Part shown: piece by piece, positions 27,573-36,783 of the stretch | Layout of the letters: the number at the start of each line of letters is the position of its first letter | Position numbering within the stretch: the first letter of the stretch is position 1 | Source: Candidatus Peribacteraceae bacterium | GTDB taxonomy: Bacteria; Patescibacteriota; Gracilibacteria; Peribacterales; Peribacteraceae | Assembly (NCBI GenBank): GCA_028711345.1 | Contig: JAQTSK010000005.1 | Location: forward strand, 1 to 54,275 | Length of the DNA stretch: 54,275 nucleotides | Reading direction: 5' to 3' | Position numbers and translations under genes: made by a program | Notes under the pieces: generated by a model | What the model was told of the DNA's origin: nothing | The model's input: only the letters and a program-made list of their open reading frames with translations | Databases searched by the model: none

Positions 27573-28928
27573 ATGAGCATTGATAATATAGAGCCGATTA
27601 TTGCCCGTCTTGAGCGATTCAAGACAAGAATCAAGGAATCCAAAAAGGAAGACCTCCGAGAATTGGTGGGGCTTCATTTTTTTCGTTGCTGCCTTAGCGA
27701 ACCACGACTGGCTGAGGAATTAAAGAGAAGGCTGAATTATTTTCTCCAACTCGCAGATAATCACGAATTCATCAAGTTAGAAAAGGGAGCAATTCAGGCA
27801 GCAATAAAGCTGGCAAAGGCAATAACTACATTCTCATCAGAGTATGCGGAAAATGGGGAAAGCAATAAATATAGTTGGAGGTTCCAGAGTAGAAATTATT
27901 CGGACGATGAGACAGAACGCATTTTCCTAAATACCTCACCAAAAGACACTACATGCTCTATTGAGCAAAGCATGGAATTTTATATTGAGGATAAGTATTA
28001 CTTTCGCATTGCTCAGATAAAGGGTGACGAAGCATACCGTCTCACCGGCAGTGGGAAGAGTGTGGGGTATCCTAATTGTGCACATCTGCTTAATCAGTAC
28101 GAATCCCTATACAGTTTTGTGCAGTCCTTTCCTGAAACACCCATCTATGAACGTGCAAAGAAAAAATTAGGAAAGGATGAGAGAAAGCATGACAAAGTGT
28201 TCGAGTATATTGTTCCTGAATTTTGGGTGCTTATTCCATTCATTGATGAAATACGACTCAAAGTAGTTACCGAACCTACAGCTCTTCGACGCCGAGATTT
28301 TCAAGAAGTTTTCAATATAGGTGCTTCTTATGACCACAGGATTAGTGGGCACGTTGAAATGCGGTCGCAGGAAGAAATGACCAAATATCTTGCGTCACAA
28401 GATCCCCAAGAAATAGAGCGACAGCGGACATCCGCCTTGATCGTATGTGACGAATTGCTTGATTTTTCCCTTTCGCTTACGCAAGAAAATAAGCAATCGT
28501 ATGAGCGATTGATAGATACAAGATTCTTTGAAGGAATCGCCAAAGATGAAATATGGTTACAATGTGGAGACTGCCAACTTTCAGAAAAGCTTTCTCTCAT
28601 CAGGGGACCCATGAAAGAACTGTCAGTAGAAGCAGTCCTTAAGAAGGATAGGGCAAAATTTCGTAGCGGACTGAAAGTTTTACTTCCCTTAGCCAAACCA
28701 ACAACTGTTGGAATTTTGGGTCATGGCAACTTCGCAAGTATGATTGGAGTAGATAAGAATTCCATTCGGACATACTTGAACTATGGACGATGGTTATTGA
28801 AACAAGTCGGAAGCCGCTTTACTCTTTCCGATGGTCGAGCAGAAACGGCTATTGCACTTCAAAAAACAACGTCAAATACCCCAACTTCAGAGCGTGATAT
28901 TGGAGAAGAACAAATAGAAATTGGTTGA
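27573..28928 (+). CDS. Hypothetical protein divergent from the type III R-M genes; possible C-terminal HTH
   Basis: Long intact ORF, coding-like composition; GHGNFASMIGVDKNSIRTYLNYGRWLL resembles an HTH. Confidence 0.6.
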   Translation: MSIDNIEPIIARLERFKTRIKESKKEDLRELVGLHFFRCCLSEPRLAEELKRRLNYFLQLADNHEFIKLEKGAIQAAIKLAKAITTFSSEYAENGESNKYSWRFQSRNYSDDETERIFLNTSPKDTTCSIEQSMEFYIEDKYYFRIAQIKGDEAYRLTGSGKSVGYPNCAHLLNQYESLYSFVQSFPETPIYERAKKKLGKDERKHDKVFEYIVPEFWVLIPFIDEIRLKVVTEPTALRRRDFQEVFNIGASYDHRISGHVEMRSQEEMTKYLASQDPQEIERQRTSALIVCDELLDFSLSLTQENKQSYERLIDTRFFEGIAKDEIWLQCGDCQLSEKLSLIRGPMKELSVEAVLKKDRAKFRSGLKVLLPLAKPTTVGILGHGNFASMIGVDKNSIRTYLNYGRWLLKQVGSRFTLSDGRAETAIALQKTTSNTPTSERDIGEEQIEIG

Positions 28929-29310
28929 GATACACACTTCGTTTCTCGCTTCTGAAAGCCACCATTTTCTGTCATTCGCTTTATTGACGATTGGCAATTG
29001 AAGTGGGGGGTAAAGAATGGGTACATATGAATTTGAATTCTGCTTCCAGAACACCTGCACCACCTTTGGACAGTAGTGAAGCCAGTCGCTTTACCACGAG
29101 CGATCTGGGTTGCGCGTCCTATCTTCATTGCTGCGGTTTTTCACTTGAGGCGTTGGATCGGGGAAACGCTCGTCGAGTTCAGTTCTGCTTTCGACGTGCT
29201 CTGGGTATGGATGAAGCATGCCAAGCTTATTGGAGCGGTGCTGCAAAAGTGGACCCCATGGCTCTGCTAATAAGCCAGAAAATGCTCAAGCAACGCCTTT
29301 ACGACGAACA

Positions 29311-29481
29311 ATGAGCCTCTCCGACACCTCCATCGGCTCTTTCCGCGAACTCTGGAAGCAGGAATACGGGACCGAACTCACGGATACGGAGGCACGAGAA
29401 TTTTCGGAGCGGTTCCTCGGTCTCGTTCAGCTCGTGATCGAACCCGAACTACACCAGATCGAGAAACGAAAGCCTCCCTAA
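29311..29481 (+). CDS. Small protein of mobile-element type
   Basis: MSLSDTSIGSFRELWKQEYGTELTDTEAREFSERFLGLVQLV; compact helical protein upstream of the ATPase gene. Confidence 0.5.
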   Translation: MSLSDTSIGSFRELWKQEYGTELTDTEAREFSERFLGLVQLVIEPELHQIEKRKPP

Positions 29482-29689
29482 TACGGGGAAAGAGAGACCC
29501 GGCCTTTGTGAACCTGATCTACATCTTTTCCCCTCTAACTATGACGTATTTTAACCCATCAGGCGAACACTACCAAGTCCTTGTACGTGACACAGAACCT
29601 ACATGGTGCCAAGCGTACTGCCGATACATGGGCTCTCCACTCCCTTCCCGCCCACGATGGCGTGCTCTATCCCGTTCCGCATTCAAGCA

Positions 29690-31213
29690 ATGGCTGAATC
29701 ACTGACACATGAGGACGGCGATACCGGCCGTCCCTCCGCGCAAGCGGATAGGCTGGTGGAACTAGTATGGAAGAAAGACGTGACGCTCTTCCATGACCAC
29801 TTCCGGGAACCGTTCGCACGCATCCATATAGGAGAACACTGGGAAGTGCACCGGCTACGGAGCAAGCACTTCCGGCGGTGGCTGTGCGCATTGCTCTGGG
29901 AAGCCGAACGGAAAGCCCCGAATACGAATGCAATTGCGTCTGCACTCGCCGTTCTGGAAGGCAAGGCATGTTTCGAGGGTCCCAAAACCGCACTCGAAAA
30001 CCGCACGGCATGGTTCGGCGACGCCATCTGGTACGACCTGACCAACGACAATTGGGAAGCCGTGAAAGTGACGGCGGAGGGGTGGGAGGTAGTCAAAATC
30101 CCTCCCATCCTCTTCCGACGCTTCTCGCACATGCAGCCGCAGGTCACGCCGACGAAGGGCGGGGATATCCGGCTGCTGCAATCATTCTTCAACCTCGCGG
30201 AGCCGCGCTTCTCGGATCTCCTGCTCGTCTATGCCGTCACCTGCCTCATTCCGGAGATTCCTCACCCCGCGCCGCTCTTCCATGGCGAACAGGGAGCCGC
30301 GAAAACCACACTGGCAAAGATGCTGCGGAAGCTGATCGATCCATCGGGGATCGGGACCCTGTCACTCCCCACGAACGCCACGGAACTTGTGCAACAGATA
30401 TTCCATCACTGGTTCGCCTTCTTCGACAACGTGACATACCTGCCGGATTGGGCATCGGATGCGCTCTGCCGCGCAGTCACCGGCGACGGGTTCAGCAAGC
30501 GCGAGCTTTACAGCGACGACGAAGACGTGATCTATTCATTCCAGCGTTGCATCGGGCTCAATGGAATCAACCTCGCGGCGCAGAAGCCCGACCTCCTCGA
30601 CAGGGGAATCATTCTGAATCTTGAACGCATCGGGAAAGCGGAACGGAAAAGCGAGCGGGATATTTGGGATGCGTTCGAGCGTGCACGCCCCGCGATCCTC
30701 GGAGGTATGTTTGATGTTCTGTCCGCCGCCATGAGAATCCACAAGGAAATCCGACTCAAGGAGACACCCCGCATGGCGGACTTCGCACACTGGGGAGCGG
30801 CTATCGCGAAAGCAATGGGATCGTCGCCGGAAACCTTCCTCGCCTTGTACTTCGAGAATATCGGACAACAGCATGAAGAGGTGGTGAACGCCGATCTGGT
30901 CGCCGGTGCGCTGGTGAAGTTCATGGAGAGCAGGAAGACGTGGGAAGGCAGTGCGTCGGAGCTTTTGAAAATACTCAGGGAAACGGCGGAAAGCGAACGG
31001 GTGGACACTCACGCGAAGCTCTGGCCGAAGGCGCCGAATTCGCTCTCGCGGCGGCTCAATGAAGTCCGGACGAATCTCGCGGAGGTGGGTATCGCCATCG
31101 AACTGCTACGCGACGCCAACGGGAAGCGACGCATCCGCATCCAGAACCCTTCCGGCGATACTGACGGTACTGACGATGTTTTTGGCTCCTCTTCTTCTCT
31201 GCCCAATCTATGA
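29690..31213 (+). CDS. Mobile-element ATPase / primase-helicase-like protein
   Basis: PLFHGEQGAAKTTLAKMLRKL (Walker A), FAFFDNVTYLP; ORF open from 29603, start at MAESLTHEDG assumed. Confidence 0.7.
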   Translation: MAESLTHEDGDTGRPSAQADRLVELVWKKDVTLFHDHFREPFARIHIGEHWEVHRLRSKHFRRWLCALLWEAERKAPNTNAIASALAVLEGKACFEGPKTALENRTAWFGDAIWYDLTNDNWEAVKVTAEGWEVVKIPPILFRRFSHMQPQVTPTKGGDIRLLQSFFNLAEPRFSDLLLVYAVTCLIPEIPHPAPLFHGEQGAAKTTLAKMLRKLIDPSGIGTLSLPTNATELVQQIFHHWFAFFDNVTYLPDWASDALCRAVTGDGFSKRELYSDDEDVIYSFQRCIGLNGINLAAQKPDLLDRGIILNLERIGKAERKSERDIWDAFERARPAILGGMFDVLSAAMRIHKEIRLKETPRMADFAHWGAAIAKAMGSSPETFLALYFENIGQQHEEVVNADLVAGALVKFMESRKTWEGSASELLKILRETAESERVDTHAKLWPKAPNSLSRRLNEVRTNLAEVGIAIELLRDANGKRRIRIQNPSGDTDGTDDVFGSSSSLPNL

Positions 31214-32127
31214 CATCCGACAAACAACTGCGGGCGAATCGCTCGAATGGAAAGAAGGGCAAGGGACCCGTCTCCGAGAAAGGCAAGGTCACTTCCTCCT
31301 TCAATGCGCTGAAACACGGCATCCTCAGCAATCAGCTGTTCATCTTCACCGGAGGTGACATCACAGACTATGAAAGTTTCAGTGACTTCATGGAGTGCTT
31401 CTTTAAGGAGATGCAGCCTGTCGGAATGATGGAGACTCTCCTCGTCGATCGTTTGTTCGCAACGTTCTGGCGACTGCGTCGGCTCCACATCGCAGAGACC
31501 GGCTTCATCCAGAAGCAGGTGGAGCCTCACTCGGTTGAACGGGTCATCGAGAATATAGCGGCTCAGGGAGTCGCCAGAAAAGACGTTGAAAACGGCTTCT
31601 TTCGCCAGATGCGTACGAGTACGGGGTGTTCGCACCTTGCAGTCAGTTGGCAGACTGTGGCGGATTCCATACAGGAGAAAGGTTTGCCGCTCTCCGTCGG
31701 AATGACACGGCTGCTGGATGAAGAGTTTGGTGGAAACTCCGGTTTCTGGAAGGCGGCGAACGTCAGCATATACAATTGGATCGTGCAGAACAAAGGAGGA
31801 GCAAAACCGATGAATGCAGAGGAAGAAAAGAGGTTCAATGAAATTGCACTCGATTATGCGAAGCAGCTCTCTGAAATGTTCAAGATGTTATCGGATGTGC
31901 TCGCAATACATGAGGAAGAAACGAGCAAAGCCGACGTGCAGTCAAAAATGATCCCGTCGCCTGCCGAGCTCGACAAAATCCAGCGCTATGACGCGCATTT
32001 GCAGCGCGTGCTGCTCCAGACCCTCCATGAACTCCAGCGCATGCAGGCCGCAAGACTCGGCAAGCCCGCTCCCATGGCAGCTGCATTGGATGTGACACTG
32101 AATTCTGAAAATGGGTTCGTTTCGTAG
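31210..32127 (+). CDS. Hypothetical mobile-element protein with N-terminal NALKHG motif
   Basis: LRANRSNGKKGKGPVSEKGKVTSSFNALKHGILSNQLFI; 4-bp overlap with upstream gene. Confidence 0.6.
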   Translation: MTSDKQLRANRSNGKKGKGPVSEKGKVTSSFNALKHGILSNQLFIFTGGDITDYESFSDFMECFFKEMQPVGMMETLLVDRLFATFWRLRRLHIAETGFIQKQVEPHSVERVIENIAAQGVARKDVENGFFRQMRTSTGCSHLAVSWQTVADSIQEKGLPLSVGMTRLLDEEFGGNSGFWKAANVSIYNWIVQNKGGAKPMNAEEEKRFNEIALDYAKQLSEMFKMLSDVLAIHEEETSKADVQSKMIPSPAELDKIQRYDAHLQRVLLQTLHELQRMQAARLGKPAPMAAALDVTLNSENGFVS

Positions 32128-32195
32128 TTCTTCTGTTGTATACTGTCCGTGCAGTCCACACCACCGTTCCGAAGCCCTCGTTTCGTGTTGTCGCT

Positions 32196-32258
32196 CAAGT
32201 GGGCGATCCTACCGACAACGGCTTCGGCTGGTGTTGGACTGCTAGGGTCGCCCACTTG
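32196..32258. other. 63-nt near-perfect hairpin with UUCG loop upstream of the recombinase start
   Basis: caagtgggcgatccta...ccgacaacggc-ttcg-gctggtgttgg...tagggtcgcccacttg; outer 16-bp and inner 11-bp arms. Confidence 0.85.
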
Positions 32259-32286
32259 GGTTTCCTATCGTTCCAACCCCATCTAT

Positions 32287-34137
32287 ATGACTACCACAAG
32301 CCAGAAATCAGGAATATACCTCAGGAAGAGTACCGATAAGGAGGACGCTCAGGTCTCTTCCATCGAAGATCAGAACAAAGCGAACCTCCGCTTTCTCCGG
32401 CAGAATAATGACGAACTTGTCGAAACCTACACCGATGTCGGATCTGCCAAGAAACCATACAAGCGAGAGAGTTTCCGGCGCCTCATGGATGACATTCGTG
32501 CGGGAAAGATCGAGAAGGTCTACTGCTGGAAACTGAACCGTCTCGCACGCAACCCTGTCGATGCCGGAGAAGTGCAGTGGCTGCTGCAAGAGGGAACCCT
32601 GAAAGCGATCGTAACCTCGGAGCGTACTTACCTCCCCGGCGACAACGTGATCCAGATCGTCGTGGAATTCGGCATGGCCACGCAATTCTCACGAGACCTA
32701 TCCCGCGACGTATTGCGGGGCATGCGTGAAAAGGCCGGTGCAGGATGGTTCCCCGGCACTGCACCTGTCGGCTACATGAACGACTACGGCGGCGTGAAGG
32801 GGGAGAAAAAGGTGCATTCCGATCCTGAGCGCTTCTCTGTCATGCGGAAATGCTGGAATTTGCTCCTGACGGGGGCATACAACGTGAAGCAGATTCACCG
32901 GATCGCAGTGAATGAATATCGGCTCACCCGCAGGCGGGCACGGGGCAAGCAACCGACACTCATCGGCCTCACGACCATGTATCACATCTTCAATAATCCC
33001 TTCTACTGCGGGGAATTCGACTGGGGAGGCAAAATGTGGAAGGGCGGACACGAGCCCATGATTACACGGGAGGAGTTCGAGCGGGCGCAGGAAATCCTCG
33101 GCGAAAAAGGAAAGCCACGGCAACGGACACATGAGCATCCGTTCCCCGGTCTCATCCGGTGCGGGGAATGCGGAGCGGTGATCGTCGTCGTCTACGCCGA
33201 GAAAACAATCAAATCAACCGGCATCGTGAAGCAATACAATTACCTGCGCTGCGGTCATAACCGCAAAGCGGTGCAGTGCACGCAGAAGAAGGGCGCCCAT
33301 GCGGAGGATGTGAAGAATGATGTCAAAAAGGAAGTCGGGAAGGTGCAGGCTCCGCAGGCATTCATCGAATGGGCGTTGCAGGAATTGAAAGCCTCGGCGG
33401 CAGACCGCCAGAAGGAACGCGGAGTGGAGGTGGAAAAGCTCAAAGATGCGCTGAAACTCACCGAGAAGAAGATGGATGAGCTGCTCGATCTCCGACTGGA
33501 ACAACCGACGTTGTTCTCCGTCGAAATGTTCGATACGAAGATGAAGTCCCTGCAACGGGAGAAAGAGAGCTATGAAGAGCACATCAAGAACGCCGCAGAA
33601 CATGCATCCCGCCGTGAAGGAGAGATCATTGACGCCCTCACATTCTCTCTGAAATTGACACAGAGGTATGAGCAGGGAGGACCCGATACCCGCAGGGAGA
33701 TACTCTGTCGCCTGAAAGATTCGTTACAACTGACCGACGGCAAGCTGGACTTTCGCTTCGCTGAGCCATTCCTGACGATTGCAGCGGAAAATAAGCACCT
33801 CATGCGTGAGCTGGGCTCATTACAACCGTACGATTTGCCCTTGCAGGAGCTGAAAACCGAGGTTCGCGAGAAGGTTGTTTCAGTGTGGAGGTGCCGGTGG
33901 GAATTGCACCCACGTATGGGGGTTTTGCAGACCCCTGCCTTACTACTTGGCTACGGCACCATCGCTCATGATGATTGTACTGATTCGATGAGAAAGCTCA
34001 AAGGCGAGAAATGGGGAGATTTGGGAAAAGGGATTGGAATATTGGGAACAAATAGCTTCAACAAATACATACATTCCCAATCCCCGGTATCCCAACCCCC
34101 AATCCCTCACCGCACCGTCATCTGCCATGCTCGCTAA
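32287..34137 (+). CDS. Large serine recombinase; 3' end overlaps an antisense tRNA-Cys
   Basis: SGIYLRKSTDKEDAQVSSIEDQ, VYCWKLNRLARNPVDAGE, RCGECGAVIVVVYAEK...YLRCGHN zinc ribbon; start trimmed from 32149. Confidence 0.93.
   Translation: MTTTSQKSGIYLRKSTDKEDAQVSSIEDQNKANLRFLRQNNDELVETYTDVGSAKKPYKRESFRRLMDDIRAGKIEKVYCWKLNRLARNPVDAGEVQWLLQEGTLKAIVTSERTYLPGDNVIQIVVEFGMATQFSRDLSRDVLRGMREKAGAGWFPGTAPVGYMNDYGGVKGEKKVHSDPERFSVMRKCWNLLLTGAYNVKQIHRIAVNEYRLTRRRARGKQPTLIGLTTMYHIFNNPFYCGEFDWGGKMWKGGHEPMITREEFERAQEILGEKGKPRQRTHEHPFPGLIRCGECGAVIVVVYAEKTIKSTGIVKQYNYLRCGHNRKAVQCTQKKGAHAEDVKNDVKKEVGKVQAPQAFIEWALQELKASAADRQKERGVEVEKLKDALKLTEKKMDELLDLRLEQPTLFSVEMFDTKMKSLQREKESYEEHIKNAAEHASRREGEIIDALTFSLKLTQRYEQGGPDTRREILCRLKDSLQLTDGKLDFRFAEPFLTIAAENKHLMRELGSLQPYDLPLQELKTEVREKVVSVWRCRWELHPRMGVLQTPALLLGYGTIAHDDCTDSMRKLKGEKWGDLGKGIGILGTNSFNKYIHSQSPVSQPPIPHRTVICHAR
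33886..33960 (-). tRNA. tRNA-Cys (GCA anticodon), CCA encoded
   Basis: Minus strand GGTGCCGTAGCCAAGTAGTAAGGCAGGGGTCTGCAAAACCCCCATACGTGGGTGCAATTCCCACCGGCACCTCCA, full cloverleaf. Confidence 0.96.
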
Positions 34138-34141
34138 TATG

Positions 34142-34172
34142 GTATGGCATGAAATAACAACCTATGCCATAC
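34142..34172. promoter_or_regulatory. 9-bp inverted repeat immediately upstream of the fic gene, candidate operator
   Basis: gtatggcat - 13 nt - atgccatac, perfect arms. Confidence 0.55.
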
Positions 34173-34179
34173 TAAGACC

Positions 34180-35115
34180 ATGACGCTCCTCGATCCTCGT
34201 ATCCTGAAAAGGCTGGATGAGAAACTGGAACAGTTGAATGCGCTTCGACCGCTCAATTCTGCGCAAGTGACGAAACTGCGCGAACAACTGCAGATTGAGA
34301 TGACCTACAACACCAATGCAATCGAAGGAAACAGTCTGACACTCAGAGAAACATATCTGGTGTTGCAGGAAGGCATGACGATCAAAGGCAAGCCTCTCAA
34401 AGATCATCTGGAAGCGAAAGATCACAAGGAAGCGCTACGTTTCCTATTCGAGCTTGTTTCCGGAAATGCTGACACTGTCTCTGAATATCTCATCCGCCAG
34501 CTCCACCAACTCGTCGTACGGGAGACCGATAGCGAATTTGCCGGAACATACCGTACGGGTTCCGTCATGATCGGAGGAGCGGACCACACGCCTCCGGATG
34601 CCGTCGATGTCCCCCGTCAGATGGATGAGCTGATTCGCTGGCTGAAAAACAATGAGAAAGCGCTCCATCCCGTCGAACTCGCCGCGCTCCTCCACCACAA
34701 ACTTGTGTTCATCCATCCGTTCTTCGACGGAAACGGACGTACGGCACGTCTGACGATGAATGTTCTTTTGATGCGGAGAGGCTTCCCACTGGCGATCATC
34801 CTGAAGAATGACCGGAAGAAGTATTACCGCGTCCTGGAACAGGCGGATAAAGGAAACGCGGCAACTCTTGCTTTGTTCATCGGTCAAGCCGTGGAACGTT
34901 CTCTCGATCTGTACTTGCGCACCTTCTCTGCGAAAGAAAAAGGAAAGCTGCAGACACTCTCAGATGTAAGCAAAGAGGGTCCATACAGTCCCAAGTACCT
35001 GAATCTGCTGGCTCGAACTGGGAGACTCTCCGCCTCGAAGCGGGGCCGCGTCTGGCACACAACTAAAGAAGCCATCGAACACTATCGTGCAGAACGATTG
35101 CGCCGCAGAAAATAG
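34180..35115 (+). CDS. Fic/DOC family protein (class II-like, N-terminal inhibitory motif)
   Basis: HPFFDGNGRTARLTMN (HPFx2GNGRxxR); NTNAIEGNSLTLRE. Confidence 0.95.
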   Translation: MTLLDPRILKRLDEKLEQLNALRPLNSAQVTKLREQLQIEMTYNTNAIEGNSLTLRETYLVLQEGMTIKGKPLKDHLEAKDHKEALRFLFELVSGNADTVSEYLIRQLHQLVVRETDSEFAGTYRTGSVMIGGADHTPPDAVDVPRQMDELIRWLKNNEKALHPVELAALLHHKLVFIHPFFDGNGRTARLTMNVLLMRRGFPLAIILKNDRKKYYRVLEQADKGNAATLALFIGQAVERSLDLYLRTFSAKEKGKLQTLSDVSKEGPYSPKYLNLLARTGRLSASKRGRVWHTTKEAIEHYRAERLRRRK

Positions 35116-35135
35116 GAATTGGGAAATAATACGAG

Positions 35136-35232
35136 ATTAACTTGAATGTTACCGTAGCTGCGGTTCGAAAACCGCGGCTGCGGCGATTTTCGCATCGCCG
35201 CTACGGAGATAAAAGATTCGAATCAGGTTAAT
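35136..35232. repeat. Nested inverted-repeat element (MITE/REP-like or structured RNA)
   Basis: Imperfect terminal arms attaacttgaat / gaatcaggttaat; outer stem ccgtagc/gctacgg; hairpins gcggtt-cgaa-aaccgc and cggcgat-tttcgc-atcgccg. Confidence 0.75.
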
Positions 35233-35320
35233 TCCGATAGAGGGATTGCAGTATCGGAAAACTGGCAGTTTCGCCGTTTACATCCTTTCCCAATCCCACT
35301 ATTCCAATCCCCAACCCTCA

Positions 35321-35740
35321 TCACACCGTCATCCGCATCAATCCGCCCGATGGATCCGCGCTGATGCGCTCCTCTCTCCGCTGTCGCAAGCGCTCTTCGA
35401 CTTTCTGCTGCAGTGCGGGGATGCTGATGGAACTCTTGATGAAGTAATCGGTGGCACCGATGCTCCTGCATCCCATCATATCGAAATTCCACGTGATGTT
35501 GGACAGGACGATCACGGGGAACGAATACTCATTCTCTTTGATGAATTCCAGAATGCTGAATCCGTCGACGCTCGGCATCAGGAGATCGAGGAGCAGGAGA
35601 TCTGGCTCTTCCTTCCGGAGTTCCCGGAGACCGTCCTTCCCGTTCTTCGCGGTCCGCACGATGCGATCCGGACTCCGGAGATTTTTTGCACACACGTTCC
35701 GGAGGTACGGATCATCCTCGATGATGAGAATATTTTCCAT
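35321..35740 (-). CDS. Response regulator receiver (CheY-like)
   Basis: MENILIIEDDPYLRNVC, LLLLDLLMPSVDGFSIL, PVIVLSN; start trimmed from 35866. Confidence 0.9.
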   Translation of the reverse strand: MENILIIEDDPYLRNVCAKNLRSPDRIVRTAKNGKDGLRELRKEEPDLLLLDLLMPSVDGFSILEFIKENEYSFPVIVLSNITWNFDMMGCRSIGATDYFIKSSISIPALQQKVEERLRQRREERISADPSGGLMRMTV

Positions 35741-35865
35741 GGATTGTGGACTGCCAAAGTTACGTGTTCCTCCGGGACCGATCAACGATTTCACCTCGCA
35801 AAACCGCATCTTTGGATGCAGAGTCATATTTCGATCAGAAAGCCGCAAGCGTACACTGGCAAACA

Positions 35866-36783
35866 ATGGACGCTGACTTGTCGCATCTGCTGAAAGGACT
35901 CACCGGCAAAGAACGACAGGGAATCCGACGGGCATACCGTTACTGCCTCGACCACTTCTCCTCAATGCCCTGCCGATCCGGAGGAACTTGTGCGGAGCAC
36001 TGTGTCCGGGTCGCCCTCATTCTGAAGGAGAAAGTTCACAATGGCCCTGCACTGCGAGCCGCACTCCTCCATGTCCTGCCTGACCATCCCGACGGTGGAT
36101 CGCTGCCGCAGGACGCACCGATCGGATCCGAGCGGGAACTCTGGATGATCAGCAGACTCTCTTCCGCGTGTTCCGAAGAAGCCCTCTCCTGGCCCACACC
36201 GGTCTCGATCGACGACCCTCGTCTTCCCATGCTCTTCGCAGCGCATGCACTGGAGCAAATCCGCAGAATGGAAAAACAGGACAAAGCCCGAAGACGCGCC
36301 TGCTGCCGGAGAACGTTCGCTCATATCGCCCCCATGATGCGGCAACTCCGACTGGATGACTGGGCGGTGGAAATGGAAGACAGGTGTTTTCTGGAGATGA
36401 AACCGTTCATCGCAAAACGACTGGGCGCACTTGCCGAATCATCGAGGAACAAAGACATCGTACTGCTGAAGCATGCGAAGCGGCTTCTGGAGAACGAACT
36501 GGCGAGCGTCCATGAACCATGTTCCGTGGAATACCGCATCAAAAGTCTCTACGGCACCTACCGGAAAATGCAGGAGCATCGCACCACATGGGAGAAGTGC
36601 CATGACCGACTGGCGCTGCGGATCATCTGCACGGACGATGCGGCATGCTACCGGATTCTCGACCGTGTACAGCGACTCTTCCTTCCCGTCACGCGGTTGC
36701 TGAAAGATCACATTGCCCGACCGAAGGAGAACGGATATCAGGCGATTCATGCGATCGTCGTGAGTCCGCGGTCACCGGACTGA
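35866..36783 (+). CDS. RelA/SpoT-like synthetase with degenerate HD region, interrupted by in-frame TGA
   Basis: EYRIKSLYGTYRKMQEH, DRLALRIICTDDAACYRILDRV, DHIARPKENGYQAIHAIVV; HD site reads ALLHVLPD. Confidence 0.85.
   Translation: MDADLSHLLKGLTGKERQGIRRAYRYCLDHFSSMPCRSGGTCAEHCVRVALILKEKVHNGPALRAALLHVLPDHPDGGSLPQDAPIGSERELWMISRLSSACSEEALSWPTPVSIDDPRLPMLFAAHALEQIRRMEKQDKARRRACCRRTFAHIAPMMRQLRLDDWAVEMEDRCFLEMKPFIAKRLGALAESSRNKDIVLLKHAKRLLENELASVHEPCSVEYRIKSLYGTYRKMQEHRTTWEKCHDRLALRIICTDDAACYRILDRVQRLFLPVTRLLKDHIARPKENGYQAIHAIVVSPRSPD

Noticed and set aside
29878-30624. 248-aa plus-strand ORF and several 100-170-aa minus-strand ORFs overlapping the mobile-element ATPase
   Set aside because: Alternate-frame shadows in GC-rich coding DNA; the 536-aa frame carries the Walker A motif and coherent protein
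32149-32286. Extended N-terminus of the second recombinase
   Set aside because: The extension translates the hairpin; the catalytic domain begins naturally at MTTTSQKSGIYLRKS (32287)
36781-36783. Window-wide UGA=Gly code
   Set aside because: Many clearly complete genes terminate at TGA at expected positions; only one internal TGA noted, so a global recoding is not supported
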